DNA of 64,000 bases from Flavobacterium sp. UBA5153 (GCA_002413745.1 DHXP01000043.1:5159-69158), one strand, 5' to 3'. Shown: positions 9,646-19,886, counted from the stretch's first letter. Made by a program: numbers and translations. Notes: generated from the letters alone by a model not told the origin.

Positions 9646-10650
9646 TTAATTCTGTGGCGCCAAAACTGGCCATAAATCAGCATCCCATTTCAACTGTTCT
9701 ATCTCTAAAACAGGTCTTCCCTTTTGTTTTATATCATAGGCATGGAATATAATATAATCTTTCCCGTCAAAAGTATAGGTGCTATTATGTCCTGCTCCGT
9801 ACCATTTCTCATTTCCCTGAATTAATAAAGTTCCACCACCTTCGTTCAAAGGTTTTCCTTCTTTATCTACGTAAGGTCCAGAGACACTTTTTGATCTTCC
9901 AATCACCACTTTATAGGTGCTGTCTTTGCCTCTGCAACAGAAATCCCAAGAAAGAAACAAGTAATAATACCCGAATTTTTTAAACACAAAAGGAGCTTCT
10001 AAGGCGGCATCCCCAGGATTGGAATCCGCTAATTCAAAACTTCTTTTACGTTTTGCTATGGTATACCATTCTTCTGGTTGCGCTTTCGACAGTAAATCTG
10101 AATTTAATTTCACCATTTTTAGTCCATCCCAAAAAGAGCCAAAAGCCAACCAAGGAGTATTGTTTTCGTCAAAAACCAAATTGGGATCTATTGCATTCCA
10201 CTTATCTCTATTCGGTACAGATTGGATTACAATTCCGTGATCTACCCATTTATATGCAGCATCATTAGGATTTAAAGTTGTATTTGTGGCAACGCCAATT
10301 GCAGAAGTGTTTTTGGCAAAAGCAGAAACCGAATAATACAAATAATAAGTGTTGTTATGAAATGAAACATCTGGTGCCCAGATATGATTTTTGAATTCTG
10401 GAACCACCGTATCAGTCCAAACGGGTTTTTCACTAAACACAGAAGGTTCCCGTTTCCAATCTTTTAAATCTTTAGAGCTATAACAAGTGATTCCTTCACC
10501 GGTACAGTACAAATAGTAGGTGTCATTTTGTTTAATGACTACCGGATCGTGGACAGTAATATCTTGTGCCCAAGAAAATGATGTGATTAATAACGTAAAA
10601 AAAAAGAATAGCTTTTTTGGAACTGTTTGTGTGCATTTATAAAATTTCAT
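9646..10650 (-). CDS. GH43 arabinosidase/arabinanase
   Basis: A single-domain exported GH43 of 334 residues with a signal peptide ending at SFSWAQ (about residue 29). The three catalytic acids of the five-bladed propeller are visible: Asp35 in VHDPVVI, Asp155 in AIDPNLVF (pKa modulator) and Glu218 in ALEAPFVF. The sequence resembles endo-1,5-alpha-arabinanases or exo-arabinosidases, and I cannot separate these by eye. It is embedded in the arabinan operon, 14 bp after another GH43. Confidence 0.88.
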   Translation of the reverse strand: MKFYKCTQTVPKKLFFFFTLLITSFSWAQDITVHDPVVIKQNDTYYLYCTGEGITCYSSKDLKDWKREPSVFSEKPVWTDTVVPEFKNHIWAPDVSFHNNTYYLYYSVSAFAKNTSAIGVATNTTLNPNDAAYKWVDHGIVIQSVPNRDKWNAIDPNLVFDENNTPWLAFGSFWDGLKMVKLNSDLLSKAQPEEWYTIAKRKRSFELADSNPGDAALEAPFVFKKFGYYYLFLSWDFCCRGKDSTYKVVIGRSKSVSGPYVDKEGKPLNEGGGTLLIQGNEKWYGAGHNSTYTFDGKDYIIFHAYDIKQKGRPVLEIEQLKWDADLWPVLAPQN

Positions 10651-10664
10651 AACTAATGTGTTTT

Positions 10665-11660
10665 TTATTTTTGAATTCCTTCCGAAGTCATTATTACACG
10701 TTTTATCGTACCATCTTCATTGTAATACAATCTGTCAATGCAAACAGATCTTCGAAAACTACCACCGTTGGGTTGGATTCCACCAGTATGATAAATGAAG
10801 TAAGGAACGCCCTTAAAATCAATTATGGCTTGATGGTTTGTGTTCGAATTTCCTGCAATTTCATTCAAAATTCCTTTATATTCCCAGGGTCCATTGACGG
10901 ATTTACTCATTGCGTAGGCAATTTTTTCAGGAAATCCGGAGGCGTATGATAAATAGTATAAATCTTTGTGCTTATGAATCCAAGGGGCTTCTGTATAATT
11001 GGGTAAAGTTATGGTTTGTATCGGACCGTCAAACTCAATCATGTTCTCCTTCAATTTTGCGTAATGACAAATGGTATTCCCCCAGAAAAGATAGGCTTGT
11101 CCATCATCATCTATTATTACAGATGGATCAATGTCATCCCAACTAATATTCGTGTATTTTGTCATGTCATTCGTAATAAGAGCTTTTCCCAAAGCATCTT
11201 TAAAAGGTCCTGTTGGACTGTCTGAAACGGCAACACCTATGGATTTACCTTCAATGGTAGCATGGGAAATAGCAACATACCAATAAAATTTACCGTTTCT
11301 TTCTATCACTTGTCCAGCCCAGGCATCATTTTTTGCCCAAGCAAAATCCGAAACTTTAAGTGGTACGGGATGTTCTTCCCAATTCACCATATCAGATGAT
11401 GAATAGACCAACCATTCCTTCATTTTATAAAAATGAAAATCGTTTTCTGCTTCATCATGGCCAGTATACAAATAAACTTTATCCTTATAAACCAATGCGG
11501 CTGGATCGGCAGTAAACTTGTCTTTAATTATTGGGTTATTGATTTGTATTGATTTGGTATTATTTTCCGCATTGGCGGAAGTCTTAGCTTCGTCCGGTTT
11601 TATTGTTTTACAGGATGAAATTAAAACAAGAGAAAATAGAATTGTAAATATATTTTTCAT
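10665..11660 (-). CDS. GH43 family lipoprotein
   Basis: 331 residues with a lipoprotein signal (ISSC, Cys17), so probably anchored to a membrane. Catalytic acids of the GH43 propeller are Asp52 in TADPAALVY, Asp178 in DIDPSVII and Glu224 in YTEAPWIH. The HDEAENDFHFY segment is typical of arabinofuranosidase or xylosidase-like GH43 subfamilies, distinct from the neighbours on either side. It lies in the arabinan operon with a 122-bp gap upstream that contains an mRNA hairpin (11719-11747). Action on arabino-oligosaccharides is inferred from context. Confidence 0.85.
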   Translation of the reverse strand: MKNIFTILFSLVLISSCKTIKPDEAKTSANAENNTKSIQINNPIIKDKFTADPAALVYKDKVYLYTGHDEAENDFHFYKMKEWLVYSSSDMVNWEEHPVPLKVSDFAWAKNDAWAGQVIERNGKFYWYVAISHATIEGKSIGVAVSDSPTGPFKDALGKALITNDMTKYTNISWDDIDPSVIIDDDGQAYLFWGNTICHYAKLKENMIEFDGPIQTITLPNYTEAPWIHKHKDLYYLSYASGFPEKIAYAMSKSVNGPWEYKGILNEIAGNSNTNHQAIIDFKGVPYFIYHTGGIQPNGGSFRRSVCIDRLYYNEDGTIKRVIMTSEGIQK

Positions 11661-11718
11661 TTTTAGTTTTTAGTTATACTATTTTGCCCTTTCATTTGGT
11701 TGTCAATTTTTTTATCCA

Positions 11719-11747
11719 AATGCCCTTCCTAAAATAGAAAGAGCATT
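11719..11747 (-). promoter_or_regulatory. intercistronic mRNA hairpin between two GH43 genes
   Basis: An 11-bp stem (11719-11729 with 11737-11747) closes a 7-base loop. In the minus-strand transcript all 11 positions pair, two of them as G-U wobbles. On the plus strand those two are A-C mismatches. No U-tract follows, so it probably acts on mRNA stability or processing rather than as a terminator. Confidence 0.55.
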
Positions 11748-11782
11748 TTTCACTAACTAATCAAATATTAAAAAAGGATAAA

Positions 11783-13396
11783 TTAATTTATTTTCTTGCC
11801 CCAAACCGGAAGTCCTGCTGGGGTAAGTCCTGAATAGGTCAAAGTTACTTTTCTAGGAGAAGCCTCCCAATCCCAGGCATCGCTTACTTTGCATTTTATA
11901 CCATTCACAGTTAATGTTTGATTGGTACTGTCATACGACCAAGTTCCTGTAACGCCACCACTCACTTTTTTATCGGCTGTTAAGTATATCGTAACCGATT
12001 TTTGAATGGTTTTGTACTGGTAATTCATCGTGATTTGCTCCCAAGAACCTATAAATGAAGATTCTTTAATGGTAGTTTTAGGTACGGCGGCATAACGCTC
12101 TGGTGCAATTACCGGCCATCCATCCTCGGTCCATTGTATGGCTCGAACGTGTCCCATCATTATTGCATTAGAAACTGCAATTCCCGGTACATTTTCTGGT
12201 AAACGGGCTTGTGAAGAATAAAACCATTCTTTTGTGTCTGGATTTTGGAAAATAGCACAATGTGAGATTCCAACCCAACCTGTGTGATTGTTAAAGGAAT
12301 ATGGATGTGTTACCATTGGCCAACAATCGGCTCCAGCAGTAACATTGGCACCGTTAATTCCCAGATAAGGTCCGGTTATCGTTTTGGAACGGGCCACACG
12401 GGTATTATAGGCTACAGAAAGTTCATCATAAGCCATAAAAAGATAATAATATTGTGTGTCTGGATTGTATATAATCTCTGGACCTTCTGAGGCTTGCCAA
12501 CGACTGGTAGCGTTTCGGGTTGCAATACGAGTACCATAATCACTCAGCGTTTTTAGTTGGTCTGGTTTACCTGTTGTTGGATTTAATTTAAGAGCCGCAA
12601 TACCTGAGTGCCAAGATCCGTATATTAAGTATTGTTCCCCTTGAGGAGTTTCTATAAAACTAGGATCAATAGCGTTAAACTTGAAATAAGCATTTTCCCA
12701 ATTTCTGGTACCTGTAAAAGAATATGGTTTTAATCCGTCAGGTTCTGAACACACCACCATTCCTTTGTCAGTCCATACATTAGAAGCTAAATCATCTGTT
12801 TCGGCCAAACCAATAAAAGCTCTTTCTGACCAAGAGTAAGTAAAATCAGTTCCTATTATAGGGTTATCGACCACAATACTATAATACATTCTGTATTTGT
12901 TACCCACTTTTCGAACACAGGGTGCCCAATAGCCGTAATTTGGATTTTGAATGGCAGGTAAAGCTGGAACCATACGACCTCTTTTATTATTCAAGGAATC
13001 TTTTACCCAAGCAGGAGCTGTGGTCATTGAAGATCCCATAAATTCCCAAGTAACAAGATCTTTGGAACGTCTGTAAAAGAAATGTCCATGTCCATCCGTC
13101 GCATTTCCGTAGGAAGCGTCGGTTTGGTACATATAATAATAATCACCACACTTCTCGACAGTTGGGTCATGCACGTTGGCTAAATTCCATTGGGAATTTG
13201 AACCCCAAGAGGCAATAGAGGTGTAATTATCCAGATAGGTAGGCCCAGGAAAACCTGGTACAACTACCACTGGTGGAACCACTGGATCTGGCGTTGGCGT
13301 CGGACTGTCGTTACTTGAACAACTGGCAACAGAAAAAACCAATAAAAAAATTACTAGGTATTGTACTACTTTTAAAAAGAAAATTGGTTTTTTCAT
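11783..13396 (-). CDS. GH43 arabinan endo-1,5-alpha-L-arabinanase, lipoprotein with C-terminal beta domain
   Basis: 537 residues. The lipoprotein signal ends at SVASC (Cys26) and is followed by a Pro-rich linker (PTPTPDPVVPPVVVV), a layout common for surface-exposed Bacteroidetes hydrolases. The GH43 propeller has Asp77 in NVHDPTV, an Asp in AIDPSFIE and a Glu in SEGPEIIY. The last 90 or so residues (GSWEQITMNY to the end) look like the lipocalin-like beta-barrel domain found in endo-arabinanases. I infer that it makes the first endo cut on arabinan at the cell surface and feeds SusCD1. Confidence 0.88.
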   Translation of the reverse strand: MKKPIFFLKVVQYLVIFLLVFSVASCSSNDSPTPTPDPVVPPVVVVPGFPGPTYLDNYTSIASWGSNSQWNLANVHDPTVEKCGDYYYMYQTDASYGNATDGHGHFFYRRSKDLVTWEFMGSSMTTAPAWVKDSLNNKRGRMVPALPAIQNPNYGYWAPCVRKVGNKYRMYYSIVVDNPIIGTDFTYSWSERAFIGLAETDDLASNVWTDKGMVVCSEPDGLKPYSFTGTRNWENAYFKFNAIDPSFIETPQGEQYLIYGSWHSGIAALKLNPTTGKPDQLKTLSDYGTRIATRNATSRWQASEGPEIIYNPDTQYYYLFMAYDELSVAYNTRVARSKTITGPYLGINGANVTAGADCWPMVTHPYSFNNHTGWVGISHCAIFQNPDTKEWFYSSQARLPENVPGIAVSNAIMMGHVRAIQWTEDGWPVIAPERYAAVPKTTIKESSFIGSWEQITMNYQYKTIQKSVTIYLTADKKVSGGVTGTWSYDSTNQTLTVNGIKCKVSDAWDWEASPRKVTLTYSGLTPAGLPVWGKKIN

Positions 13397-13407
13397 TTTA
13401 TTCTATT

Positions 13408-14955
13408 TTATTTTCCCTCTAACATTACAACAGAAAAGGGAGGAATTATTATTTCCAACTTACCATTTTTAATTTTAAAGGCTTTAAAAACAGCAGGCTG
13501 AATTTTTGTTGGGTTATCAAATGTATTGTGATCTTGCAATTTTGGTGAGGCTAATAGGGTTCCTGAAACATTTTTAATTCCAAGTTCTTTTATGTCTATT
13601 TCGATCTTATTTTCTTTTTTGGTGTCAACATTCACTAATGAAATATGAACTAATCCGTTTTTATCTTTTGATGCCGAAGCTGATAAAGCCGGAAGTGTTT
13701 CACCATTATAGGTATATAACGGAGAGTTTATTGTAATCGGTAATAATTTTGCATCTTGATGCACGCTGTACATTTGCATCACGTGATACGTAGGCGTTAA
13801 AATCATTTTGGCTTTATCGGTAAGGATAACGGCCTGTAAAACATTGACGCATTGTGCTAAATTAGCCATACGCACCCTGTCAGCATGGTTATTAAAAATA
13901 TTGAGTGTTGCCCCTGCCAAAACAGCATCTCTCATTGTATTTTGTTGGTATAAAAAACCTGGATTACTTCCTGCCTCTACATCGTACCATCCTCCCCATT
14001 CATCTACTACCAAAGCAACTTTTTTATTTGGATCATATTTATCCATAATAGCTCCATGATTGGTAATCAATTCATCCATTTTCAAGGCCTCTTTCATGGT
14101 AGTGAAATATTGCGCTTCTGTAAAATCAACGGCATCCCCTTTTTTCTTCCATTCTATCACCGAATAGTGATGTATGGCGAGCCCACCCAACATATTGAGC
14201 GGAATATTTTTCATCAAAGTTTCTGTCCAATTATAATCGGCATCACTGGCGCCCGAAGCAATACGCATCAAACCTCCCGTATTTTCCCAATCAGACATAA
14301 ATGTGGCATATTTTCGGTATTCACCAGCATAATATTCTGGTTTCATATTACCACCACAACCCCAAGCTTCATTCCCAATTCCCCAAATTTTTACTTTCCA
14401 AGGTTCGGTTCTTCCATTTTCTTTACGCAAATCACTCATCGGACTTTTACCTCCAAAGTTGGCGTATTGTACCCAATCCGCAAGTTCTTGTACCGTTCCA
14501 CTTCCCACATTACCGGAAAGGTAAGGTTCTGCACCAAGCAATTCGCACATATTTAAAAAATCATGCGTGCCAAAACTATTGTCTTCCGTAACGCCACCCC
14601 ACCATTTGTTAACCATTGTAGGTCTGTTTTCTTTTGGACCAATACCATCTTTCCAATGATAAGTGTCAGCAAAACAACCACCAGGCCAGCGAAGGTTTGG
14701 AATCTTTAATTTTTTAAGTGCTTCAATAATATCATTCCGTACACCATTTGTGTTGGGTATTTTAGATGTGTCCCCAACAAAAAAACCACCATAAATAGAT
14801 CTCCCTAAATGCTCGGCAAAATGACCGTAGATATTTTTATTGATTGTTGGTGCACTTTCACTATTTTTTATAGTAAGTACTGTAGTTTCTTTTTGTGAAA
14901 AAATACTTTGATTACAAAAAGTAAAAACTAATAATAGTATTAACGTTTTTTTCAT
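13408..14955 (-). CDS. alpha-L-arabinofuranosidase, GH51
   Basis: Classical GH51 exo-arabinofuranosidase of 515 residues with a signal peptide ending near SIFSQ (residue 21), so periplasmic. Acid/base Glu196 lies in GIGNEAWG and nucleophile Glu319 in VVDEWGGWYD. Other family marks are IYGHFAEHLGRSIYGG near the N-terminus and the RWPGGCFADTYHW strand. It is the first hydrolase gene after susD1 and is preceded by a long intercistronic hairpin (14971-15014). It should debranch or degrade imported arabino-oligosaccharides to arabinose. Confidence 0.93.
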   Translation of the reverse strand: MKKTLILLLVFTFCNQSIFSQKETTVLTIKNSESAPTINKNIYGHFAEHLGRSIYGGFFVGDTSKIPNTNGVRNDIIEALKKLKIPNLRWPGGCFADTYHWKDGIGPKENRPTMVNKWWGGVTEDNSFGTHDFLNMCELLGAEPYLSGNVGSGTVQELADWVQYANFGGKSPMSDLRKENGRTEPWKVKIWGIGNEAWGCGGNMKPEYYAGEYRKYATFMSDWENTGGLMRIASGASDADYNWTETLMKNIPLNMLGGLAIHHYSVIEWKKKGDAVDFTEAQYFTTMKEALKMDELITNHGAIMDKYDPNKKVALVVDEWGGWYDVEAGSNPGFLYQQNTMRDAVLAGATLNIFNNHADRVRMANLAQCVNVLQAVILTDKAKMILTPTYHVMQMYSVHQDAKLLPITINSPLYTYNGETLPALSASASKDKNGLVHISLVNVDTKKENKIEIDIKELGIKNVSGTLLASPKLQDHNTFDNPTKIQPAVFKAFKIKNGKLEIIIPPFSVVMLEGK

Positions 14956-14970
14956 GTTGTTTTTAAGTTA

Positions 14971-15014
14971 TAATATCACATGATAAGCCTTGTAAGGCTT
15001 ATCACATGATATTA
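14971..15014 (-). promoter_or_regulatory. long mRNA hairpin between susD1 and GH51
   Basis: Arms of 21 bases (14971-14991 and 14994-15014) surround a 2-base centre. Two central positions are C-A mismatches on the plus strand but G-U pairs in the minus-strand transcript, which suggests selection on the RNA. No U-tract follows. A stem here could lower GH51 expression or protect the susC1-susD1 message, as inferred for other sus operons. Confidence 0.65.
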
Positions 15015-15039
15015 AAATTTTAATTAATCTAACTAATTT

Positions 15040-16587
15040 TTAATAACTTGGATTTTGAACAGTTCCAGGGTTATTGTCTATGTCTAATTGTGGGATAGGG
15101 AAATATTCTCTACCAGTTGCATAAGAATTAAACTCAACGTCTCTTGATTTTAACCATGCCAATTTTGCTGGATCTTGTAACCATCCCCAACGACGGATAT
15201 CATCAAAACGGTGTCCTTCTAGTGGAAATTCCAAGAATCTTTCATGTCCAATTTGCTCTCTCATTGTGGCTTGTGTTAGCCCTGGTTTTGCTGTAGCTAA
15301 ATTAGGCAAACCTACTCTATCTCTAACCATTTGAATATAAGTATAAGCTCCCGGAGTATCGCCAGTTTCATTTAAACATTCAGCATACATTAACAATACA
15401 TCTGCATAACGCAATAAACGCTCGTTTATGCCTGAACGCCAGTCTTTTTCGTTTGTATAATTCCCATCTGAATTTTCATATTTTCTACAGAATAAATCAT
15501 TTAAATCACCTGGATTTGGAGCATATTTGGTGGCGAAATCTTGTCCGTACAATTGCATTCCTCCTGGCTTGTTATAAAACATAGTTGCATCTAAACGAGG
15601 ATCTACTGTATTTGCAGTAGTTTTTTCGTCGTGAAATTCATTAAACAAAGCCCATGTTGGTTGTACGTCTGTAAATCCAAAATCTCTTGCTCCATAAGTA
15701 ATCGCTCTTGCAGATGTTTTTCCCCAGCCTACAGCTGGAGATCCACCCCAACCTAAGTCAACACCACCAGCACTTCTGCTGAATTGTACTTCGAATAATG
15801 ATTCTGAGTTATTTTCGTTAGTGTCAGTAAAGTTATCACGATAATTAGATACCAATGAATATACACCCAAATCAATCACTTTTTTGAAGGTATCTCTTGC
15901 ATTTGTAAAATCTTTGGTAAACAAATAGGCTTTACCTAAATATCCTAGAGCTGCACCTTTTGTAGCACGCCCTTTATCATTAATATCAGTATAGGATGTA
16001 GGAAGTAAATCTGCAGCAGCTTTGAAATCAGCAATAACTTGTGCCCAACCTTCTTCGTTTGTTTTTTGTGGATAGAAAGCGGCAATTTCTGTTGGCAGTG
16101 GTACGTTTTTGAACATGTTTACTGCATGAAATAAATACAATCCTCTTAAAAAATAGGCTTGTCCCAAGATTCTGCTTTTAAGTGCAGCATCAGTCATGTC
16201 AATTTTAGACACATTTTCAAGTACTTGATTCGCACGATAAATACCTTGATAGTACGTTTCATAAGCCCAGCCATAAATGGCAGCATCTGATACATTTGAG
16301 TTAAAGCGACCTACATTGTACATTGAGCCCCATGGGCTGTTGCTACGTGTATCATCTCCCTTTAAGTCTAATAATAAAGGAGTGCTTCGCATATAAGTTC
16401 CATCTGTTAACAAACTTCCATAGGCTGCATTAATACCTTCAAGGGCGTCTTGATCTGTTTTCCAGAATGAATCTACTGCATTATTATTTGGGTCAAGCTG
16501 AATTAAGTCTTCATCTTTAACACAACTTGTTGTTATAATAGCTAGTGAAAAGAAACCAGCTAAATAATTAAATATTTTATATTTCAT
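15040..16587 (-). CDS. SusD/RagB-like glycan-binding lipoprotein (arabinan)
   Basis: Outer-membrane surface lipoprotein that caps the SusC channel and captures oligosaccharides. The 515 residues have a lipoprotein signal with Cys22 in ITTSC, TPR-like helical repeats in the middle, and the SusD C-terminal block around HERFLEFPLEGHRFDDIRRW with the final IPQLDIDNNPGTVQNPSY. It lies 29 bp after susC1. Because arabinan hydrolases follow in the same operon, arabino-oligosaccharide binding is inferred. No SusE/SusF-like binding protein gene follows it. Confidence 0.93.
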   Translation of the reverse strand: MKYKIFNYLAGFFSLAIITTSCVKDEDLIQLDPNNNAVDSFWKTDQDALEGINAAYGSLLTDGTYMRSTPLLLDLKGDDTRSNSPWGSMYNVGRFNSNVSDAAIYGWAYETYYQGIYRANQVLENVSKIDMTDAALKSRILGQAYFLRGLYLFHAVNMFKNVPLPTEIAAFYPQKTNEEGWAQVIADFKAAADLLPTSYTDINDKGRATKGAALGYLGKAYLFTKDFTNARDTFKKVIDLGVYSLVSNYRDNFTDTNENNSESLFEVQFSRSAGGVDLGWGGSPAVGWGKTSARAITYGARDFGFTDVQPTWALFNEFHDEKTTANTVDPRLDATMFYNKPGGMQLYGQDFATKYAPNPGDLNDLFCRKYENSDGNYTNEKDWRSGINERLLRYADVLLMYAECLNETGDTPGAYTYIQMVRDRVGLPNLATAKPGLTQATMREQIGHERFLEFPLEGHRFDDIRRWGWLQDPAKLAWLKSRDVEFNSYATGREYFPIPQLDIDNNPGTVQNPSY

Positions 16588-16616
16588 TTTGATTCGTTTT
16601 TAATGGTTTGCTAATT

Positions 16617-19600
16617 TTAAAAATTTACTTCTACTCCCAAGGAAATGGTTCTAGGATTAGGGAAAGAACCTCCATCATATCCTCTAGAAAAAGACCCATC
16701 GTTACTGTTAAAATCAGGATCACCTGTATCATATTTACTGATAGTCAATAGGTTTTGCCCATTTACATATACTTTTGCTTTTTGAATAAAACCTTTATCA
16801 GGAACTGGAATTTGATATCCAATTTCCATAGTCTGAAGTTTTAAATAGTCTCCATTTTGAATAAATCGATTAGAATCTCTTCCGTTTGCATTAGGATCAC
16901 CAATAATTGGACGAGGAACATTTGTATTGGTGTTTGTAGGCGTCCAGTAATTAAGCATATCGGTACTATGATTGCCATATTGTCCAGCCATTAAATTACG
17001 GTAAATACTGTTGAAAACTTTGTTTCCACCACTTCCTTGCCAAAACATAGAGAAATCCCAGTTTTTATAAGAACCGCTAAAGTTCATACCATAACTGTAT
17101 TTAGGAATCGTAACTCCTTGAAACGTCCTGTCAAGATCACTTATCTTACCATCTCCATTAATGTCTTTGAATTTAATATCACCCACACCAGCATTGGTTT
17201 GTGTTGGAGACGCAGCTATTTCTGCAGCATTTTGAAAAATACCAGCAGTTTCATAAGCATAAATTTCACCTATAGATCTTCCTACGACTGTTTTTGATGC
17301 AGCCCCATAGATTGGATTTCCATTTAGACCAATTTGTAATACTTCATTTTTCAACGTACCTAAATTGGCAGATATGCTGTATTTGAACGCATTTTTATTG
17401 TTGTTATAGCTTGTGGAAAATTCAAAACCTTTGTTTCTCATTGCACCAGCATTTGTTCTAATACTTGCTGGAAAAGCACCTGTTGAATAAGGTAACGGAA
17501 CATCAACTAATAGATTAGAAGAGTTTTTCACAAAATACTCTGCAGTAAATTGTAAATCATTGTTAAACAATCCAAATTCTAATGCAACATCTGTTGTTTT
17601 TACATCTTCCCATCTTACATTTGGATCTAAAGAAGCAACAACCGTTGTTCCTGAAGCCAATGCGTTATTGAAATCATAGCCTGCAAAACTATTGATTGTT
17701 GTAGCGAAGAAATATGGAGGAATGGTGTTGTTTCCTAATTTACCGTAACTACCTCTTAGTTTAATAGAGTTTACCCATTCAGGCAAGTGAATAAATTTTT
17801 CGTTGCTTAATTTCCAAGCTCCTGAGAAAGAGTAGTTATTAGCGGTATTGTTTTTTTCGCTAAAAAGAGATGTTTTGTCTTGTCTAAAGTTGGCTTGCAA
17901 CAAATAACGATCATCATAAGAGTAATTGATACGGCTTATGTATGATTTACTTGTAACAGTCTCACTTCGTTCTCCAGTACTAGTGTTATCAGCATATTGT
18001 AGCATACTTATTTCTCCGTAATTATATCCTACGCCTCTTGACCAGTGATTGTAAGAATCATTGCGCTCTTGTACTAAACCTCCCAAAACATCAAATTTAT
18101 GCTTATTAATGTCTAGTGAATAGGTTAGTATATTATTGAAAAAAGTTTTGGCTACGCTACCAGTTGAAACGTCTAAAGAAGCTTCTTCTTTTGTAGTAAA
18201 GTAATACCATCCTAAATCACTTTGAGGCACAAATTTTCTGTTTTTATAATCAAATCGGTCAAAACTGGCGTCAATTTTATATTTCAATCCTTTTATGATT
18301 TCATATTCTCCCCAAATATCTCCAATAAAACGGTCTCTTTTTCCGGTGTTTGTTATTAAGTTATTAAATCCAATAACGTTAAGCGATATGGCTCTTTGAG
18401 TTAAATTGTCTGTACCACCGTAACCCCCTAATCTATTTGCGTCATAAACCGGCATTGTAGGAATAGCGCCTACTAAAGCAGCAATTGCAGTTTCTCCAAC
18501 ATAACTGTTAAAATTTTCTTTACCAGATTGGGTAAATCCTATTTTAGTACCGTATTTGAAGTTACCTTTTTTACCATTCAAATTCATATTCATAGACAAT
18601 CTTTCATAGTCTTGAGGTGATTTGATATAACTGCTGTTTTTGAAATAATCCATATTCATATTATAGGCTAATTCTTCAGCACCACCATTAAACGCTAACG
18701 AGTGGTTTTCTATCACTCCAGTTTTATAAGCTTCTTTTTGCCAATTGGTATTAACATTATTGATGAAAAAGTTATTATTAGGGTCTGAATCTGTGAGATT
18801 TGTAGGGTCATTTCCAGGAGCAATACTAATTGGAACCCCTGCAGCTATATCTCTATTTCTCTCTGCTTCACTAGTAATAGTTTGATATCCTACTCTATCA
18901 GTTACAGACCATTTGTTAGCTACATTTTGAAAACCTACAAGCGATTTATATTTAATACTGAGTTTTCCTGTTTTTCCTTTTTTGGTTGTAATAATTACAA
19001 CACCATTAGCACCACGAACTCCGTAAATAGCTGCAGATGAAGCATCTTTAAGAACCTGCATCGATTCAATATCACCTGGGGCAAAATCAAAAGGATTATC
19101 TACAATCATTCCATCAATTACAAAAAGAGGGTTATTATTAGTAAAAGAAGAAAGTCCTCTAATTTTGATGTTTACAAATCCTCCTGGTTCTCCAGAGGAT
19201 TGTACCGTTACACCAGCTACTTGTCCTTGAAGCATTTTTGCTGCATCATAGGCTACCGTTTTTTTAGCAGATTCAATATTTACAACACCAACAGATCCAG
19301 AAAGATCTGATTTCTTCTGTGTTCCGTATCCAATAACTACTACTTCATCTAGTTTATTAACGTCTTCTTTTAAAGAAACGTTAACTTGAGTTCGATTTCC
19401 AATTGTTACTTCTTGATTTACATATCCAATATAGGAAAAAACAAGAACATCACTTGAAGATGCTGACACAGAATAACTACCATCAATGTCGGTAGTAATT
19501 CCAGTTGCAGATCCTTTAATTAGGACATTTACACCTGGTAGAGGCATCGCGTCACTTACCGACGTTACAATTCCTTTAATAATCTTGTCTTGAGCCGAAA

Positions 19601-19700
19601 GATTAAAAGAAGAAAATAGCATTACTATTATCGCTAACAGCAACTCTTTTCTTGGCAATAAAAAATTGCAATAATAAAATAATCGTTTGTTTGTCATCAT
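16617..19700 (-). CDS. SusC/RagA TonB-dependent transporter (arabinan)
   Basis: Imports arabino-oligosaccharides across the outer membrane with energy from TonB. The 1027 residues contain a signal peptide ending at NLSAQ (residue 37), a carboxypeptidase-regulatory-like domain (about 40-115), a plug starting at VVVIGYGTQKKSDLSGSV with the RGVRGANGVVIITTKKG-like stretch, and a beta-barrel ending in SLGVEVNF. It is first in its operon. The leader holds three AraR-like operator candidates and a 21-bp block shared with susC2. The first 40 codons are almost identical to those of susC2, but the barrels differ. Confidence 0.94.
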   Translation of the reverse strand: MMTNKRLFYYCNFLLPRKELLLAIIVMLFSSFNLSAQDKIIKGIVTSVSDAMPLPGVNVLIKGSATGITTDIDGSYSVSASSSDVLVFSYIGYVNQEVTIGNRTQVNVSLKEDVNKLDEVVVIGYGTQKKSDLSGSVGVVNIESAKKTVAYDAAKMLQGQVAGVTVQSSGEPGGFVNIKIRGLSSFTNNNPLFVIDGMIVDNPFDFAPGDIESMQVLKDASSAAIYGVRGANGVVIITTKKGKTGKLSIKYKSLVGFQNVANKWSVTDRVGYQTITSEAERNRDIAAGVPISIAPGNDPTNLTDSDPNNNFFINNVNTNWQKEAYKTGVIENHSLAFNGGAEELAYNMNMDYFKNSSYIKSPQDYERLSMNMNLNGKKGNFKYGTKIGFTQSGKENFNSYVGETAIAALVGAIPTMPVYDANRLGGYGGTDNLTQRAISLNVIGFNNLITNTGKRDRFIGDIWGEYEIIKGLKYKIDASFDRFDYKNRKFVPQSDLGWYYFTTKEEASLDVSTGSVAKTFFNNILTYSLDINKHKFDVLGGLVQERNDSYNHWSRGVGYNYGEISMLQYADNTSTGERSETVTSKSYISRINYSYDDRYLLQANFRQDKTSLFSEKNNTANNYSFSGAWKLSNEKFIHLPEWVNSIKLRGSYGKLGNNTIPPYFFATTINSFAGYDFNNALASGTTVVASLDPNVRWEDVKTTDVALEFGLFNNDLQFTAEYFVKNSSNLLVDVPLPYSTGAFPASIRTNAGAMRNKGFEFSTSYNNNKNAFKYSISANLGTLKNEVLQIGLNGNPIYGAASKTVVGRSIGEIYAYETAGIFQNAAEIAASPTQTNAGVGDIKFKDINGDGKISDLDRTFQGVTIPKYSYGMNFSGSYKNWDFSMFWQGSGGNKVFNSIYRNLMAGQYGNHSTDMLNYWTPTNTNTNVPRPIIGDPNANGRDSNRFIQNGDYLKLQTMEIGYQIPVPDKGFIQKAKVYVNGQNLLTISKYDTGDPDFNSNDGSFSRGYDGGSFPNPRTISLGVEVNF

Positions 19701-19724
19701 TCTGTTTTTTTTTGATTAATTAAT

Positions 19725-19743
19725 AAGTGTTAATTTTACATTT
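19725..19743. promoter_or_regulatory. AraR-like operator candidate 1 (susC1)
   Basis: AAGTGT-TAATTTT-ACATTT matches the araB core AAGTGT-N7-ACACTT at 11 of 12 half-site bases. It lies 25-43 bp before the susC1 start codon, a position suited to repression. Confidence 0.55.
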
Positions 19744-19800
19744 GTAAATATAATTAAAATAAAACAACAAAAACAACTATATATGATAAAAAAAAGAGTG

Positions 19801-19821
19801 AAAATAAATATATCCCATAAA
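19801..19821 (-). promoter_or_regulatory. 21-bp block shared with susC2 leader
   Basis: AAAATAAATATATCCCATAA and the following A match 30027-30047 upstream of susC2 at 19 of 21 bases. Read on the minus strand it contains TATATTTA, close to the TAnnTTTG -7 consensus, so it may be the core susC promoter, or a site for a common regulator. Confidence 0.4.
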
Positions 19822-19823
19822 TT

Positions 19824-19842
19824 AAGTGTAAAAAAAACATTT
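19824..19842. promoter_or_regulatory. AraR-like operator candidate 2 (susC1)
   Basis: AAGTGT-AAAAAAA-ACATTT has the same 6-7-6 spacing as the araB and Nudix-gene sites, with one base different from AAGTGT-N7-ACACTT. Confidence 0.5.
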
Positions 19843-19886
19843 AAAGAGTGCTGTTTTATAAAAAAAATCACGATTTTACAATTAAT